Origin: Oxalobacteraceae bacterium
GTDB lineage: Bacteria > Pseudomonadota > Gammaproteobacteria > Burkholderiales > Burkholderiaceae_D
Length of the DNA: 64,000 nucleotides
Assembly (NCBI GenBank): GCA_025352145.1
Contig: JANXTY010000069.1
Span: 23,812-87,811, forward strand
Reading direction: 5' to 3'
The notes below the pieces were generated by a model. It ran no database searches. It was not told the DNA's origin and worked only from the letters and a program-made list of their open reading frames with translations. A program made the translations under genes and the position numbers. This document shows positions 49,554-59,082 of this stretch, one piece after another; position 1 is the stretch's first letter; each line of letters starts with the position of its first letter.

Positions 49554-49560
49554 ATTTAAC
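49554..49560 (-). other. Possible cassette boundary core (GTTRRRY)
   Basis: GTTAAAT on the minus strand fits the attC/attI R' core and lies 14 bp before the GTG start of the cassette gene, the expected place for a recombination joint. The motif is short, so chance cannot be excluded. Confidence 0.4.
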
Positions 49561-49915
49561 TTGATTTAATTTGACAATCTGCAAAATTAACCGGTACCCC
49601 AAAAAATTGGGTCTTCGGTTTCTCTCCCCTTGAAGCCCGCATGGCATCTGGCTCCAATCGGTTGTACCTTCAAAAAACACGGTATAACCCAATCGAGAAA
49701 AGAGGCGAGGTTTCTGCTTTTCATTATAGCCAGAGATCAGCCCGTAAATGCGAGTTGTGAAACGTCATCGCACCCACCGGTTGCGGCATTTGCCACCACG
49801 CGCCGAGAAAATGGGCATGAAACTCGCTGCTTCCAAACAACCCGCTTGAAAAATAGGCAGAAAATCAAGCGATTCGGCGGTGTTGCTTAATGTTGCTTAA
49901 GGGAGTTAGTTGGAT

Positions 49916-49944
49916 TTGAATCAGTAACGTATTTCAGCTATAAT
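49916..49944 (+). promoter_or_regulatory. Sigma-70 promoter of rpsO
   Basis: TTGAAT (49916-49921), 17-bp spacer, TATAAT (49939-49944). It lies about 96 bp before the rpsO start, leaving a leader long enough for S15 autoregulation. Confidence 0.82.
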
Positions 49945-50040
49945 CCGCGTCTGGTGAAAAAGCCAGTTCTTTAATCGTAGTTCACGGTGCATTGGGTTAA
50001 TCGTAGTTTTACTCTATACACCGCATGTGAAAGGTATGTC

Positions 50041-50310
50041 ATGACAATCGAGAAATCGAATAAAGCCGCTATTATTGCGAACAACGCACGTGGTCAAAAC
50101 GACACGGGCTCCCCGGAAGTTCAAGTTGCATTGCTGACGGCGCGTATCAATGACCTCAATGGTCACTTCAAAGCCCATAGCAAAGATCACCACTCTCGTC
50201 GTGGTCTGATCATGATGGTAAATCGTCGTAAAAGTCTGCTTTCCTATCTCAAGAGCAAAGACGCTACCCGTTATCGCGATTTGATTGCCAAGCTTGGTCT
50301 GCGTAAATAA
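50041..50310 (+). CDS. rpsO: 30S ribosomal protein S15
   Basis: 89 residues from ATG 50041 following AAAGGT; the upstream in-frame ATG at 49987 adds 18 non-family residues. Binds 16S rRNA and helps build the platform. [35 protein letters not shown] and [20 protein letters not shown] are invariant family blocks. It precedes pnp as in most proteobacteria, with a terminator-like hairpin between them. Confidence 0.98.
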   Translation: MTIEKSNKAAIIANNARGQNDTGSPEVQVALLTARINDLNGHFKAHSKDHHSRRGLIMMVNRRKSLLSYLKSKDATRYRDLIAKLGLRK

Positions 50311-50340
50311 TTTTTGCGCCATCCTATTATTAGTTTCTGA

Positions 50341-50380
50341 AATGCCTGCGCCAGTTTCTGACGCGGGCATTTTGTCTTTT
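50341..50380 (+). terminator. Terminator-like hairpin between rpsO and pnp
   Basis: AATGCCTGCG (50341-50350) pairs with CGCGGGCATT (50362-50371) with one G-U pair, loop of 11, then a T-rich stretch. Probably partial termination, with pnp also reached by readthrough or its own promoter. Confidence 0.7.
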
Positions 50381-50598
50381 AGTGGTTCATATTTGTGTTT
50401 TAAATTCTATTTTTTTAAAAGCGATAAGTTGGTAGTCCGCAGTAAGTCAGCATTAAATCATCAAGCAGTACATCATTATTAACCAGTGAATAGGCAGTGA
50501 TCAGCAGTAAGGTGGCAAGTCATCCCTGACGTGTTACCCGTGGTGAGGTGAACGACAGCGCCTGAAAATCTGTCGGCAAAATTAGAGAGGAAATATCC

Positions 50599-52731
50599 AT
50601 GTTTAACAAAGTTACCAAAACTTTTCAGTACGGCCAACATCGAGTCACCCTGGAAACCGGGGAGATTGCGCGTCAAGCTTCCGGCGCTGTCATGGTGTCG
50701 ATTGAAGACACCGTTATTCTTGCGACCGTTGTGGCGCGCAAAGACGCCAAGCCAGGCCAGGATTTTTTCCCCCTGACCGTTGACTATCTCGAAAAAACGT
50801 ATGCCGCTGGCCGTATTCCCGGTGGGTTTTTCAAACGCGAAGGCCGTCCTTCCGAGAAGGAAACGTTGACGTCGCGTTTGATCGACCGCCCGATTCGCCC
50901 GCTGTTCCCTGAAGGCTATTTGAATGAAGTGCAGATCGTTATTCACGTTTTGTCCGTCAATCCTGAAATCGATCCCGATATTGCTGCGATGATCGGCGCT
51001 TCCGCTGCCTTGTGTGTTTCCGGTGTGCCATTTAATGGTCCCGTCGGCGCAGCCCGTGTTGGTTACATTGATGGTCAATATGTACTCAACCCAACCACCA
51101 CTCAATTGAAAACATCACAGATGGATCTGGTGGTTGCCGGTACCGAAATTGCTGTTTTGATGGTGGAATCCGAAGCCCAGCAATTGTCTGAAGAAATCAT
51201 GCTGGGGGCAGTTGTTTATGGCCACACCCAAATGAAAGCGGTGATTGATGCGATCCACGATTTGGTTGCGGATGGCGGCAAACCTGAAATTGAATGGGTG
51301 CCACCTGCCAAGAACGCGCCATTGATTGCCGCCGTGTCGGTTGTGGCTGAGCCGCTGTTGCGTGAGGCGTATCAGACTAAGGACAAGCAAGCCCGTACCG
51401 CCAAGCTCAAGGATGCAAGTTCGGTTGTATCTGCAGCACTGAGCGCGCAAGCTACTGCCAAAGGTGAGTCAGTTCCCGATAGCGCCGAAGTGGGTAACAT
51501 CCTGTTCGATCTGGAAGCGAAAATTGTGCGCTCGCAGATTCTTGAAGGCGAGCCGCGCATCGATGGCCGCGACACCCGCACCGTGCGCCCAATTTCGATT
51601 CGTACCAGCGTCTTGCCGCGCACCCATGGTTCTGCGCTGTTTACCCGTGGCGAAACGCAAGCCCTGGTCGTTGCCACCCTGGGCACCGCACGCGACAATC
51701 AAAAAATCGACGCACTGATGGGCGAATTTACCGACAGCTTCATGCTTCACTACAACATGCCTCCGTTTGCTACTGGCGAAACCGGCCGTGTCGGTACGCC
51801 GAAGCGTCGCGAAATCGGTCATGGCCGTTTAGCCAAGCGCGCTTTGCTTGCGGCCTTGCCTAATCCAGAAGACTTCAGCTATGCAGTGCGTCTGGTATCC
51901 GAGATCACCGAATCCAATGGTTCTTCTTCGATGGCTTCTGTTTGCGGCGGCTGTCTGGCGTTGATGGACGCAGGCGTGCCGATGAAGGCACACGTTGCCG
52001 GTATCGCGATGGGTCTGATCAAAGAAGGCGGTAAATTCGCCGTCCTGAGCGATATTTTGGGCGATGAAGATCATTTGGGCGATATGGACTTTAAAGTCGC
52101 TGGTACTGCTGGCGGCATCACCGCTTTGCAGATGGACATCAAAATCCAGGGCATCACCAAAGAAATCATGCAAGTCGCGCTGGCGCAAGCCAAAGAAGGT
52201 CGTATGCACATTCTAGGCAAGATGCAAGAAGCGGTTCCTCACGTTAAAACTGAGTTATCCGATTTTGCACCGCGTCTGATTACCATCAAGATCAACCCGG
52301 AAAAAATTCGCGATGTCATCGGCAAAGGCGGCGCAGTAATTCGGGCATTGACCGAAGAAACAGGCACCCAGATCGATATCAGCGATGAAGGTGTAGTCAC
52401 TATCGCTTCCGTCGATGCGGCTGCCGGTCAGGAAGCGAAACGTCGCATCGAAGAGCTGACAGCTTCGGTTGAAGTGGGCAAAGTCTATGACGGCATTGTT
52501 CTCAAGTTACTCGACTTCGGCGCGATTGTTCAGGTTATGCCCGGCAAAGACGGCTTGTTGCACATCAGCCAAATTGCCAACGAGCGCGTCAACGCAGTTG
52601 CGGATTATCTGAAAGAAGGTCAGCAAGTACGCGTCAAGGTTCTGGAAACAGATGATCGTGGTCGTTTGAAGTTGTCGATGAAAGCCGCAGTCAGTGAAGA
52701 AAGCGTTGAAGCTACGGCGCAACATCAATAA
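50599..52731 (+). CDS. pnp: Polynucleotide phosphorylase
   Basis: 710 residues. A phosphorolytic 3'-5' exoribonuclease of RNA turnover and the degradosome. Two RNase PH-like cores (starting [19 protein letters not shown] and [20 protein letters not shown]) frame a helical linker. The C-terminal KH domain (about 553-612, [18 protein letters not shown]) and S1 domain (about 622-690, [20 protein letters not shown]) bind RNA. AGAGAGGAAA lies just before the ATG. The 288-bp leader could host the RNase III-dependent autocontrol known in E. coli; that is not visible directly. Confidence 0.98.
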   Translation: MFNKVTKTFQYGQHRVTLETGEIARQASGAVMVSIEDTVILATVVARKDAKPGQDFFPLTVDYLEKTYAAGRIPGGFFKREGRPSEKETLTSRLIDRPIRPLFPEGYLNEVQIVIHVLSVNPEIDPDIAAMIGASAALCVSGVPFNGPVGAARVGYIDGQYVLNPTTTQLKTSQMDLVVAGTEIAVLMVESEAQQLSEEIMLGAVVYGHTQMKAVIDAIHDLVADGGKPEIEWVPPAKNAPLIAAVSVVAEPLLREAYQTKDKQARTAKLKDASSVVSAALSAQATAKGESVPDSAEVGNILFDLEAKIVRSQILEGEPRIDGRDTRTVRPISIRTSVLPRTHGSALFTRGETQALVVATLGTARDNQKIDALMGEFTDSFMLHYNMPPFATGETGRVGTPKRREIGHGRLAKRALLAALPNPEDFSYAVRLVSEITESNGSSSMASVCGGCLALMDAGVPMKAHVAGIAMGLIKEGGKFAVLSDILGDEDHLGDMDFKVAGTAGGITALQMDIKIQGITKEIMQVALAQAKEGRMHILGKMQEAVPHVKTELSDFAPRLITIKINPEKIRDVIGKGGAVIRALTEETGTQIDISDEGVVTIASVDAAAGQEAKRRIEELTASVEVGKVYDGIVLKLLDFGAIVQVMPGKDGLLHISQIANERVNAVADYLKEGQQVRVKVLETDDRGRLKLSMKAAVSEESVEATAQHQ

Positions 52732-52753
52732 ATTTTTGCATTTTTTTAGCAAG

Positions 52754-52790
52754 AAACCGCCCGAGGTGCAAGTCCGGGCGGTTTTTTTAC
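52754..52790 (+). terminator. Rho-independent terminator after pnp
   Basis: AAACCGCCCG (52754-52763) pairs with CGGGCGGTTT (52775-52784) and runs into seven Ts. Confidence 0.93.
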
Positions 52791-52860
52791 GCTCTTCAAT
52801 TAGCCATTTTCGTGGTAATTTGCACGTTCTCTCTTTTATCTTTTTCAAGAACATTTTCTT

Positions 52861-53844
52861 ATGCTCGCAATCGAAATAAGCGGATTTGGCGGACCGGAAG
52901 TTTTACATAGTTGCGAGCGTCCGATTCCTGCTTTAAAGTCCGGCGAAATCTTGATCAAGGTTCACGCTGCCGGTGTGAACCGGCCGGATGTCTTGCAACG
53001 TAAAGGGCATTATCCCGTCCCCGCAGGGGCATCGGATTTACCTGGCTTGGAAGTGGCGGGCGAAATTGTTGGTGGAGACTTGACGCACAGCGCTTTTAAG
53101 AAAGGCGATATGGTGTGCGCGCTAGTGCCAGGTGGAGGCTATGCCCAATATTGCGCCGCGCCACTGAGTCATTGTTTGCCCATGCCACGAGGATGGAATG
53201 CGATGGAAGCAGCTTCGCTGCCGGAGACGTGCTTTACCGTCTGGAGCAACGTCTTTGACCGCGCAAAGTTAATCGATGGCGAAACGCTTTTAGTGCAAGG
53301 TGGCACGTCCGGTATCGGTGTGACGGCGATTCAAATGGCGCATGCGTTTGGTCACCGCGTGTTCGCCACTGCGGGTAGCGAGGATAAATGTCGTGCTTGT
53401 GAGGCCCTTGGTGCGGAGCGGGGTATTAACTATAAGACGGAAGATTTTACCGCAGTAGTGAAATCGCTGACTGGGGGAAAAGGAGTCGACGTGATTCTGG
53501 ACATGGTGGGCGGGGAATATGTGGCGCGTGAGATTGATTGTCTGGCTGATGACGGGCGTTTGGATTTCATTGCCTTTTTAGGGGGAGCTAAAGCGACGCT
53601 CGATTTGGGACAAATATTGCGTCGTCGTCTGACCATCACCGGTTCTACCTTACGGCCGCGTTCGGTGGATTTTAAAGCAGCCATCGCCGATCAATTGCTG
53701 CAACGCGTATGGCCTTTGATTGAAGCAGGAAAAATTAAGCCCGTGATTTACCAATCTTTTCCGCTAGTGCAGGCAGCAGAGGCGCATGCGTTGATGGAGG
53801 CTGGGCAGCACATTGGAAAAATCATGCTTACGGTACCGCATTAA
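52861..53844 (+). CDS. Quinone oxidoreductase-like MDR dehydrogenase (no zinc)
   Basis: 327 residues. A GroES-like start (MLAIEISGFGGPEVLHSCER, then VNRPDVLQRKGHYP) is followed by a nucleotide-binding Rossmann domain with VQGGTSGIGVTAIQMAHAFG. The structural and catalytic zinc ligands of alcohol dehydrogenases are lacking, as in the quinone oxidoreductase/PIG3 subgroup. Expected to use NADPH to reduce quinones or reactive carbonyls. It stands alone after the pnp terminator. Confidence 0.88.
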   Translation: MLAIEISGFGGPEVLHSCERPIPALKSGEILIKVHAAGVNRPDVLQRKGHYPVPAGASDLPGLEVAGEIVGGDLTHSAFKKGDMVCALVPGGGYAQYCAAPLSHCLPMPRGWNAMEAASLPETCFTVWSNVFDRAKLIDGETLLVQGGTSGIGVTAIQMAHAFGHRVFATAGSEDKCRACEALGAERGINYKTEDFTAVVKSLTGGKGVDVILDMVGGEYVAREIDCLADDGRLDFIAFLGGAKATLDLGQILRRRLTITGSTLRPRSVDFKAAIADQLLQRVWPLIEAGKIKPVIYQSFPLVQAAEAHALMEAGQHIGKIMLTVPH

Positions 53845-53960
53845 TTACATCACTCCCTTTACACCACTCTCTTTACATCACCCTCTTAATTAATTACGTC
53901 ACTAATATTGTGCTATTCCAACAGTGAAATATTGAGTCGTTAATCTATGGTTTTCACCCT

Positions 53961-56900
53961 ATGAAATCTTTTCTTCGGTTTATTCCCACCCTCTTTTTTC
54001 TCATTACTGCATTGTCAGAGTCTGCACTCGCGCAAGTGCCGGCAGCTCAAAAGCTCACGCCAAATTTAATAGGGAAAATCGATCATCCGCTACGATATCG
54101 GCCCGATGGCGGAGACTTCATTATCGAAAACGGCGCAGAATTTTTTAACCGGCCGCTCTATGGGGGACCGACAGCGTTTCGCGTCGATGCCGGTGACCGT
54201 CCCGAATTTACGCTCTATTTGCCAGGGCGTGGCGGGAATTTACGCTTTGGTCTTAAATCGGCAAAGGACGTGAAATGGCTGCACGACGCCACGCATGTGG
54301 TCGCACGCTACCGGCCGGGGGAGATGCTCTATGAGATACGCGACGATTTGCTCGGCGCATTGGGCAGAGTGCAACTGCACGTCATTGCCATGCCGATGAC
54401 AGAGGGTCTCATCGTGCGTGTGGAGGCGGATCATGTCATTGACGGCGTAGAATTGCTTTGGGCTTATGGGGGAGTCAACGGTCAACGGGGCAAACGCGAT
54501 GGTGATATCGGTACGGAGAGTGTGCCGATTAGCACCTATTTTCAGCTCCAGCCAGAGTTCTGCCGAGGTAATGCATTTTCACTCCGGGCGGATTCCTTCA
54601 CACTCAACAGCAAGGCCGCGAAGATCGTCGGGCTTGTGCCTAAGGGCGCGCAGCTTGCGCTGGCCGATGCGCGTGCCTGGTCTTCAGCCGAACGCTTGTT
54701 TGCGCATGGGGAATTGCCGAATAATCCAGAGTTAGCCGTTGTCATTGGGCGGATGGCGCTGAAAACGAACACCTCCTTTCTCTTTGCCCTGCAACGTGTG
54801 AAGGATGGCACTGCGGCGGTGAGTGCCGAACTGGATACTTATCGCGCAGTGACCGCCGAGCGCTCGGTGGCGAAGACGAAATCCGTCCCCATATCCTTGC
54901 ACTTGTTGCCCGCGTTTGAACAGACGGATTTGCCACGCCTATTTTTGGAAAGTGCCGCTTATTTCAAAGCTTTGCGCACGCACCTCAGCGTGGACACGCC
55001 GGACCCTTATTTGAACGCGGCGGTGGCGTCGCTCAATGTCGCGGCAGATGCGGTATGGGATGCGCCACAGGGTGACATCATGCATGGCGCAATCGCGTGG
55101 CGTTCGAGGCTGCTTGGTTGGCGCGGGCCTTACGCACTCGATGCGCTTGGCTGGCATGAGCGTGCGCGGCAGCATTTTATTTATTGGGCAGGGCGCCAGA
55201 ACCTTGACCCCATTCCGCAAAAGCTCCCGCTACCCGACGAGAGTACCAATCTTGCACGCAATGAAGCTGCGCTACATAGCAACGGTGATCTTTCCAATAC
55301 GCACTACGACATGAACCTGGTGGCCATCGATGCGCTCTTTCGCCATCTGCGCTGGACCGGCGATCTGGAGTTTGCGCGAACGATGTGGCCGGTCATTGAA
55401 CGTCATCTTGCGTGGGAGCGGCGCTTATTTCGGCGCGAATTTGGCCCCGATAAGTTGCCCCTATATGAAGCTTATGCGGTGATTTGGGCGAGTGATGATC
55501 TGCAATACCACGGAGGAGGGACTGCACATGCCTCGGCTTACAATTATTGGCACAATCAAATGGCCGCGCAACTGGCGCGTTTGCTCGGAAAGGATGCGAC
55601 GCTCTATGCGCGTGAGGCCGACCTGATCGGACGGGCGATGCGGACATTTCTGTGGCTCGGTGATAAAGGCACTTTCGCAGAATATAAAGATCTGCTGGGA
55701 AACCAATTGGTTCATCCGAGTGCTGCGCTATGGAGCGTGTATCACATCATCGATTCTGAGATGACGACACCGGAGGAGGCCTGGCAATTGACGCGTTATG
55801 TGGATACGCAGATTCCGCACTTGCCGGTGCATGGGTTGGCTGTGCCGCAAGATATCAACTACCAGGTTTTGGCGTCTTCCGATTGGATGCCTTATACATG
55901 GTCGATCAATAACGTTGTGATGGGCGAAAACATCCACACGGCATTGGCTTATTGGCAGACGGGGCGTGCGGAGGAGGCTTTTGGTTTGACGAAGGCCGCA
56001 CTGCTGGCGAGTATGTTCATGGGAGTTACTCCAGGCAACGTAGGTTCGATGAATTACCTTGACGTTTACCGACGGGAATCGCAGCGCGATTTTGCGGATG
56101 GAAGTGGTGTGTTATCCCGTGCAGTAGTCGAAGGACTGTTCGGCGTGAAGCCGGATGTACTCAAGGGCGAGCTGCGTATCGAGCCGGGATTTCCTGCAAC
56201 GTGGGAAATGGCGAAGCTAAGGCACACGGATATTTCCCTCAGTTTCTCACGTATTGGTATGAGGGATACCTACCTGCTTGAGCAGCGCTTTTCAAAACAG
56301 ATGGCAGTGCGCTTGAAGCTGCCAGCGCAACGTGATCATATTGTCGGCGTGACGATTGACGGCGTAGCGGCACGCTGGCGCTTGAGTGACGCATCAATCG
56401 GGTCTGCTTTTGTCGAGATTGCTGCGACGGCCGCAGATCGACATGAAATCATCGTCACATGGGGAGGTGATCGCCTGATAAAAAACGAACAGATTTTCTC
56501 AAAAGAAGGCGTTGGTTCGAAAGCGCGGATCAGTAAGGCGGTGGCGGGGGACGGCTTGACGCACCTAGCGCAGGGAGAGATGAAATGGTCTGTACCGCGT
56601 GACCATGTAATCGTTGCGCACGAGATAGTTCAAAAATATCCTCCTATGTTTGATGCGCATTATGCGGAGGTTGATCTGACTACGCAGTTCAACGACCGTA
56701 TCACTCAGATTTTCAAGAATGAATATCGTTCGCCGCGCTCGCCATTCGTGTCGCTTGCATTGCCAAAGCAGGGCATAGGCGCATGGGCGGGTCATGTCCA
56801 TGCCACTGCCGAGATTGACGATAGCGGCCTGCGCACTACGGCTGGGGCGAACGGTGGTAAGTTGATGTTGCCCAATGGCGTGCCGCTAAGAACGCCGGGT

Positions 56901-57377
56901 CCAGATGTGACGCGTAACATTGCTTTCGTTTCGCAATGGGACAACTATCCACATGCAATCACTACGTCGCTCTCTGGCCGGGCACGCCATGTATGGCTGT
57001 TAATGGCGGGTTCGACCAACTGGATGCAGAGCCGGATTGATAATGGGGAAGTGATCGTGAATTACGCCGACGGTACGAGTGAACGATTGGCCTTGCGAAA
57101 TCCCGAAACGTGGTGGCCCATTGATCAGGATTATTTTGTCGACGACTACCAATTTCGCATTGAGGGCGCATTACCGATGCGTGTGGATTTGAAAAGTGGG
57201 AAGGTGCGAGTGCTGGATTTTCCCACGTTCAAAGGACAGGGACGCACCATCGAAGGCGGCGCCGCGACCGTGCTGGATTTACCACTCGATCCTCACAAGG
57301 ACCTGAGCACGATTACGGTCCGCGCCCTTGCCAATGAGGTGGTGATCGGGTTGATGAGCGTGACATTGGCGCGCTAG
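53961..57377 (+). CDS. Very large secreted six-hairpin glycosidase-like protein (DUF4450-like)
   Basis: 1138 residues with a signal peptide (MKSFLRFIPTLFFLITALSE to about ALA). The N-terminal beta-rich part includes PLYGGPTAFRVDAGDRPEF, which I recall from DUF4450 proteins. The middle (about 350-760) has a helical-barrel glycosidase look: LDALGWHERARQHFIYWAGRQ, THYDMNLVAIDALFRHLRWT, ASAYNYWHNQMAAQLARLLG. Beta domains follow to the end. Relatives act on plant or bacterial polysaccharides. No transporter adjoins it. Substrate unknown; family call moderate. No ribosome site is evident before the ATG. Confidence 0.72.
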   Translation: MKSFLRFIPTLFFLITALSESALAQVPAAQKLTPNLIGKIDHPLRYRPDGGDFIIENGAEFFNRPLYGGPTAFRVDAGDRPEFTLYLPGRGGNLRFGLKSAKDVKWLHDATHVVARYRPGEMLYEIRDDLLGALGRVQLHVIAMPMTEGLIVRVEADHVIDGVELLWAYGGVNGQRGKRDGDIGTESVPISTYFQLQPEFCRGNAFSLRADSFTLNSKAAKIVGLVPKGAQLALADARAWSSAERLFAHGELPNNPELAVVIGRMALKTNTSFLFALQRVKDGTAAVSAELDTYRAVTAERSVAKTKSVPISLHLLPAFEQTDLPRLFLESAAYFKALRTHLSVDTPDPYLNAAVASLNVAADAVWDAPQGDIMHGAIAWRSRLLGWRGPYALDALGWHERARQHFIYWAGRQNLDPIPQKLPLPDESTNLARNEAALHSNGDLSNTHYDMNLVAIDALFRHLRWTGDLEFARTMWPVIERHLAWERRLFRREFGPDKLPLYEAYAVIWASDDLQYHGGGTAHASAYNYWHNQMAAQLARLLGKDATLYAREADLIGRAMRTFLWLGDKGTFAEYKDLLGNQLVHPSAALWSVYHIIDSEMTTPEEAWQLTRYVDTQIPHLPVHGLAVPQDINYQVLASSDWMPYTWSINNVVMGENIHTALAYWQTGRAEEAFGLTKAALLASMFMGVTPGNVGSMNYLDVYRRESQRDFADGSGVLSRAVVEGLFGVKPDVLKGELRIEPGFPATWEMAKLRHTDISLSFSRIGMRDTYLLEQRFSKQMAVRLKLPAQRDHIVGVTIDGVAARWRLSDASIGSAFVEIAATAADRHEIIVTWGGDRLIKNEQIFSKEGVGSKARISKAVAGDGLTHLAQGEMKWSVPRDHVIVAHEIVQKYPPMFDAHYAEVDLTTQFNDRITQIFKNEYRSPRSPFVSLALPKQGIGAWAGHVHATAEIDDSGLRTTAGANGGKLMLPNGVPLRTPGPDVTRNIAFVSQWDNYPHAITTSLSGRARHVWLLMAGSTNWMQSRIDNGEVIVNYADGTSERLALRNPETWWPIDQDYFVDDYQFRIEGALPMRVDLKSGKVRVLDFPTFKGQGRTIEGGAATVLDLPLDPHKDLSTITVRALANEVVIGLMSVTLAR

Positions 57378-57479
57378 GGAAACGCCGATTTATGCGGTTG
57401 ATGAAAGTAAAGATTAATCACAATCGATTCAATCTGCGTTCCCCCTTCCTTCTGGATGAGGGAACCTGATTGCTCGACA

Positions 57480-57980
57480 CTAGTCTGCTAAAGTATCAAT
57501 CAAACCCATATCTGGGCCGGACATTAATTTGTCGATGTCTACTAAAATTAACATGCGCTGGTCAAGCGATCCCAAGCCAATTACATAATCATTATTTTGT
57601 CCCGATCCTACGTCCGGGGCTGCTTTGATATTTTCTTCGGTTAATCGGATAACGTCCGAGACTCTGTCAACGACGATCCCAATAACATGATTGTTAATAT
57701 TGAGAACGACGACGACGGTAAATTCATCATAGACGGGTGTACCTAGGTCGAACTTGATACGCATATCGACAATAGGCACGATGACGCCGCGTAAGTTGAT
57801 AATGCCTTTGACAAAAATGGGTGCGCTAGCTATGCGTGTTACCGTTTCATAGCTACGAATTTCTAGGACCTTTTGAATATCTATACCGTACTCTTGGTCT
57901 CCTAATGTGAATGCGAGAAACTCCAATCGGGCCAGGCTGGAGTGCGCTACAGATTTCTTGATATCAGCAATCACATCCAT
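57480..57980 (-). CDS. cheW: CheW-type chemotaxis coupling protein
   Basis: 166 residues. FLAFTLGDQEYGIDIQKVLEIR, FVKGIINLRGVIVPIVDMR and VDRVSDVIRL are classic CheW blocks. Couples receptors to the CheA kinase at the membrane. It is not inside a che operon: two small unknown genes precede it on the same strand, and a large glycosidase gene converges from the other side. It may be an auxiliary CheW. Confidence 0.92.
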   Translation of the reverse strand: MDVIADIKKSVAHSSLARLEFLAFTLGDQEYGIDIQKVLEIRSYETVTRIASAPIFVKGIINLRGVIVPIVDMRIKFDLGTPVYDEFTVVVVLNINNHVIGIVVDRVSDVIRLTEENIKAAPDVGSGQNNDYVIGLGSLDQRMLILVDIDKLMSGPDMGLIDTLAD

Positions 57981-58077
57981 CAGGTTCCATTTCGATTTTT
58001 ATTTTGACGCGGGGAATGTCCACATTAACAGCTAACTCTGTCACATTGAGTAAGCAAGTCAAACGATCGCAAAGGTT

Positions 58078-58380
58078 TTAGGGGTCTACGCCATCTATAT
58101 CGGACGCATTTGTTTTAACAATCGATAGCGAAACTTTGATTTTTCGTCGTTTATTGACATCCATATCGGCCGTGGCGACATCAATTTGTTTGCGTAGTAT
58201 ATCCAATAATTGCAGGCTTTTTTCTCTACCGACCGCTGCAGCCATGTAGCCAAGTTGTTGCCCTATTAAACCAGCCCAAAACTCAAGAATAACTTCAGTT
58301 TTTTTCTCGGCGCGTGCAATTGTGGGTAATAGCTCATTGGCGATTGCATTCCCATCCAAAAAACTTTGCGGAATTTTCAC
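58078..58380 (-). CDS. Small protein, unknown
   Basis: 100 residues, starting MKIPQSFLDGNAIANELLPT. Mostly helical with a tract of KKTEVILEFWAGLIGQQLGY. No signal peptide, membrane helix or metal motif. It lies 97 bp upstream of the CheW gene and about 105 bp from the membrane protein gene on the same strand, so all three could be one unit. No family recognised. Confidence 0.6.
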   Translation of the reverse strand: MKIPQSFLDGNAIANELLPTIARAEKKTEVILEFWAGLIGQQLGYMAAAVGREKSLQLLDILRKQIDVATADMDVNKRRKIKVSLSIVKTNASDIDGVDP

Positions 58381-58485
58381 TTTTTAAATTTTTTATTCTG
58401 GTTGGATAATATTTTCATCAAGCCATAACCGTATTTTGCATGGTGGTAATCATCGCAGCGTTTTGCACTGTGAAGTCACATTTTT

Positions 58486-58725
58486 CTAATTCTTGAATGC
58501 GGCATAGACATGTTGCCACCAATGTTCTCTAGTGTGAATTTGTTCTAAGCATTTAACATCATGGCTTTTAAATAGGGGGTCTTCGCATTCATACTTATAC
58601 AAGGCATAACGCTGATTCTCTGTTTTTGCCAATGCCGCAAGAAGAACCACTATGGTAGTTAGTGCTAGCAGCAAGATGGTTGATTTCAATTGATCCCATA
58701 AAGTATCTTTTTTTTGTTCAGACAT
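58486..58725 (-). CDS. Small single-helix membrane protein, unknown
   Basis: 79 residues. A short basic/acidic N-terminus, one membrane helix at about 14-34 (LKSTILLLALTTIVVLLAAL), then a 40-residue polar domain with two cysteines (YECEDPLFKS and VKCLEQIH). It is first in the presumed minus-strand group with the 100-residue protein and CheW. Function unknown. Confidence 0.6.
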   Translation of the reverse strand: MSEQKKDTLWDQLKSTILLLALTTIVVLLAALAKTENQRYALYKYECEDPLFKSHDVKCLEQIHTREHWWQHVYAAFKN

Positions 58726-59082
58726 AGGGTTTTTTGGTAGCCTTCTGTTAAATGATTTTTTAGGAAGAATTAGCGTGTTTAGGAGGCACGTTACAATGTA
58801 TCCAGTATTTCGGCAAGTTTGATGCGTCGAGATAAATATGCCGGTTTCAGCTTAACGATTATCAACAAATATTTCGCTTTATGGATGCCGTTGCGAGGCT
58901 ATTTTTACTTGGCGATAAACCTCTTAACGCCCCACCAAAATACGTCGCTTTTCAGCAACATATCTTCACGTTTGTTATCGATTTCAAATAGTTTAAAGGC
59001 ATAATAGGCCTTTGATAGATGCAGTAGATACAGCAATATTCGAGTCAATCAACTTTAACCCTTATATCCAGAAAAGAGCCAA
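58726..59082. other. Upstream region of the first porin gene
   Basis: 357 bp between divergently arranged genes. It must hold the promoter of porin 1. The last 80 bp, with CAACTTTAACCCTTATA and AAAGAGCCAA, resemble the leader of porin 2. An open plus frame of 61 codons (58819-59004) is not credible. Confidence 0.5.

Larger units (their letters stand above)
49541..50040. other. Junction between cassette array and rpsO
   Basis: 500 bp. It contains the GTTAAAT core (minus strand, 49560-49554), an imperfect hairpin at about 49590-49622 (AACCG...CGGTT), a direct repeat TGTTGCTTAA twice at 49881-49900, and the rpsO promoter. An 86-codon open plus frame at 49630-49890 has no family resemblance. No second complete attC and no integrase were found. 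Confidence 0.5.

Noticed and set aside
49630..49890. 86-codon plus frame between cassettes and rpsO
   Set aside because: No ribosome site or family pattern; considered junction DNA.
58819..59004. 61-codon plus frame upstream of porin 1
   Set aside because: It lies in the promoter region with no ribosome site and random-looking composition.
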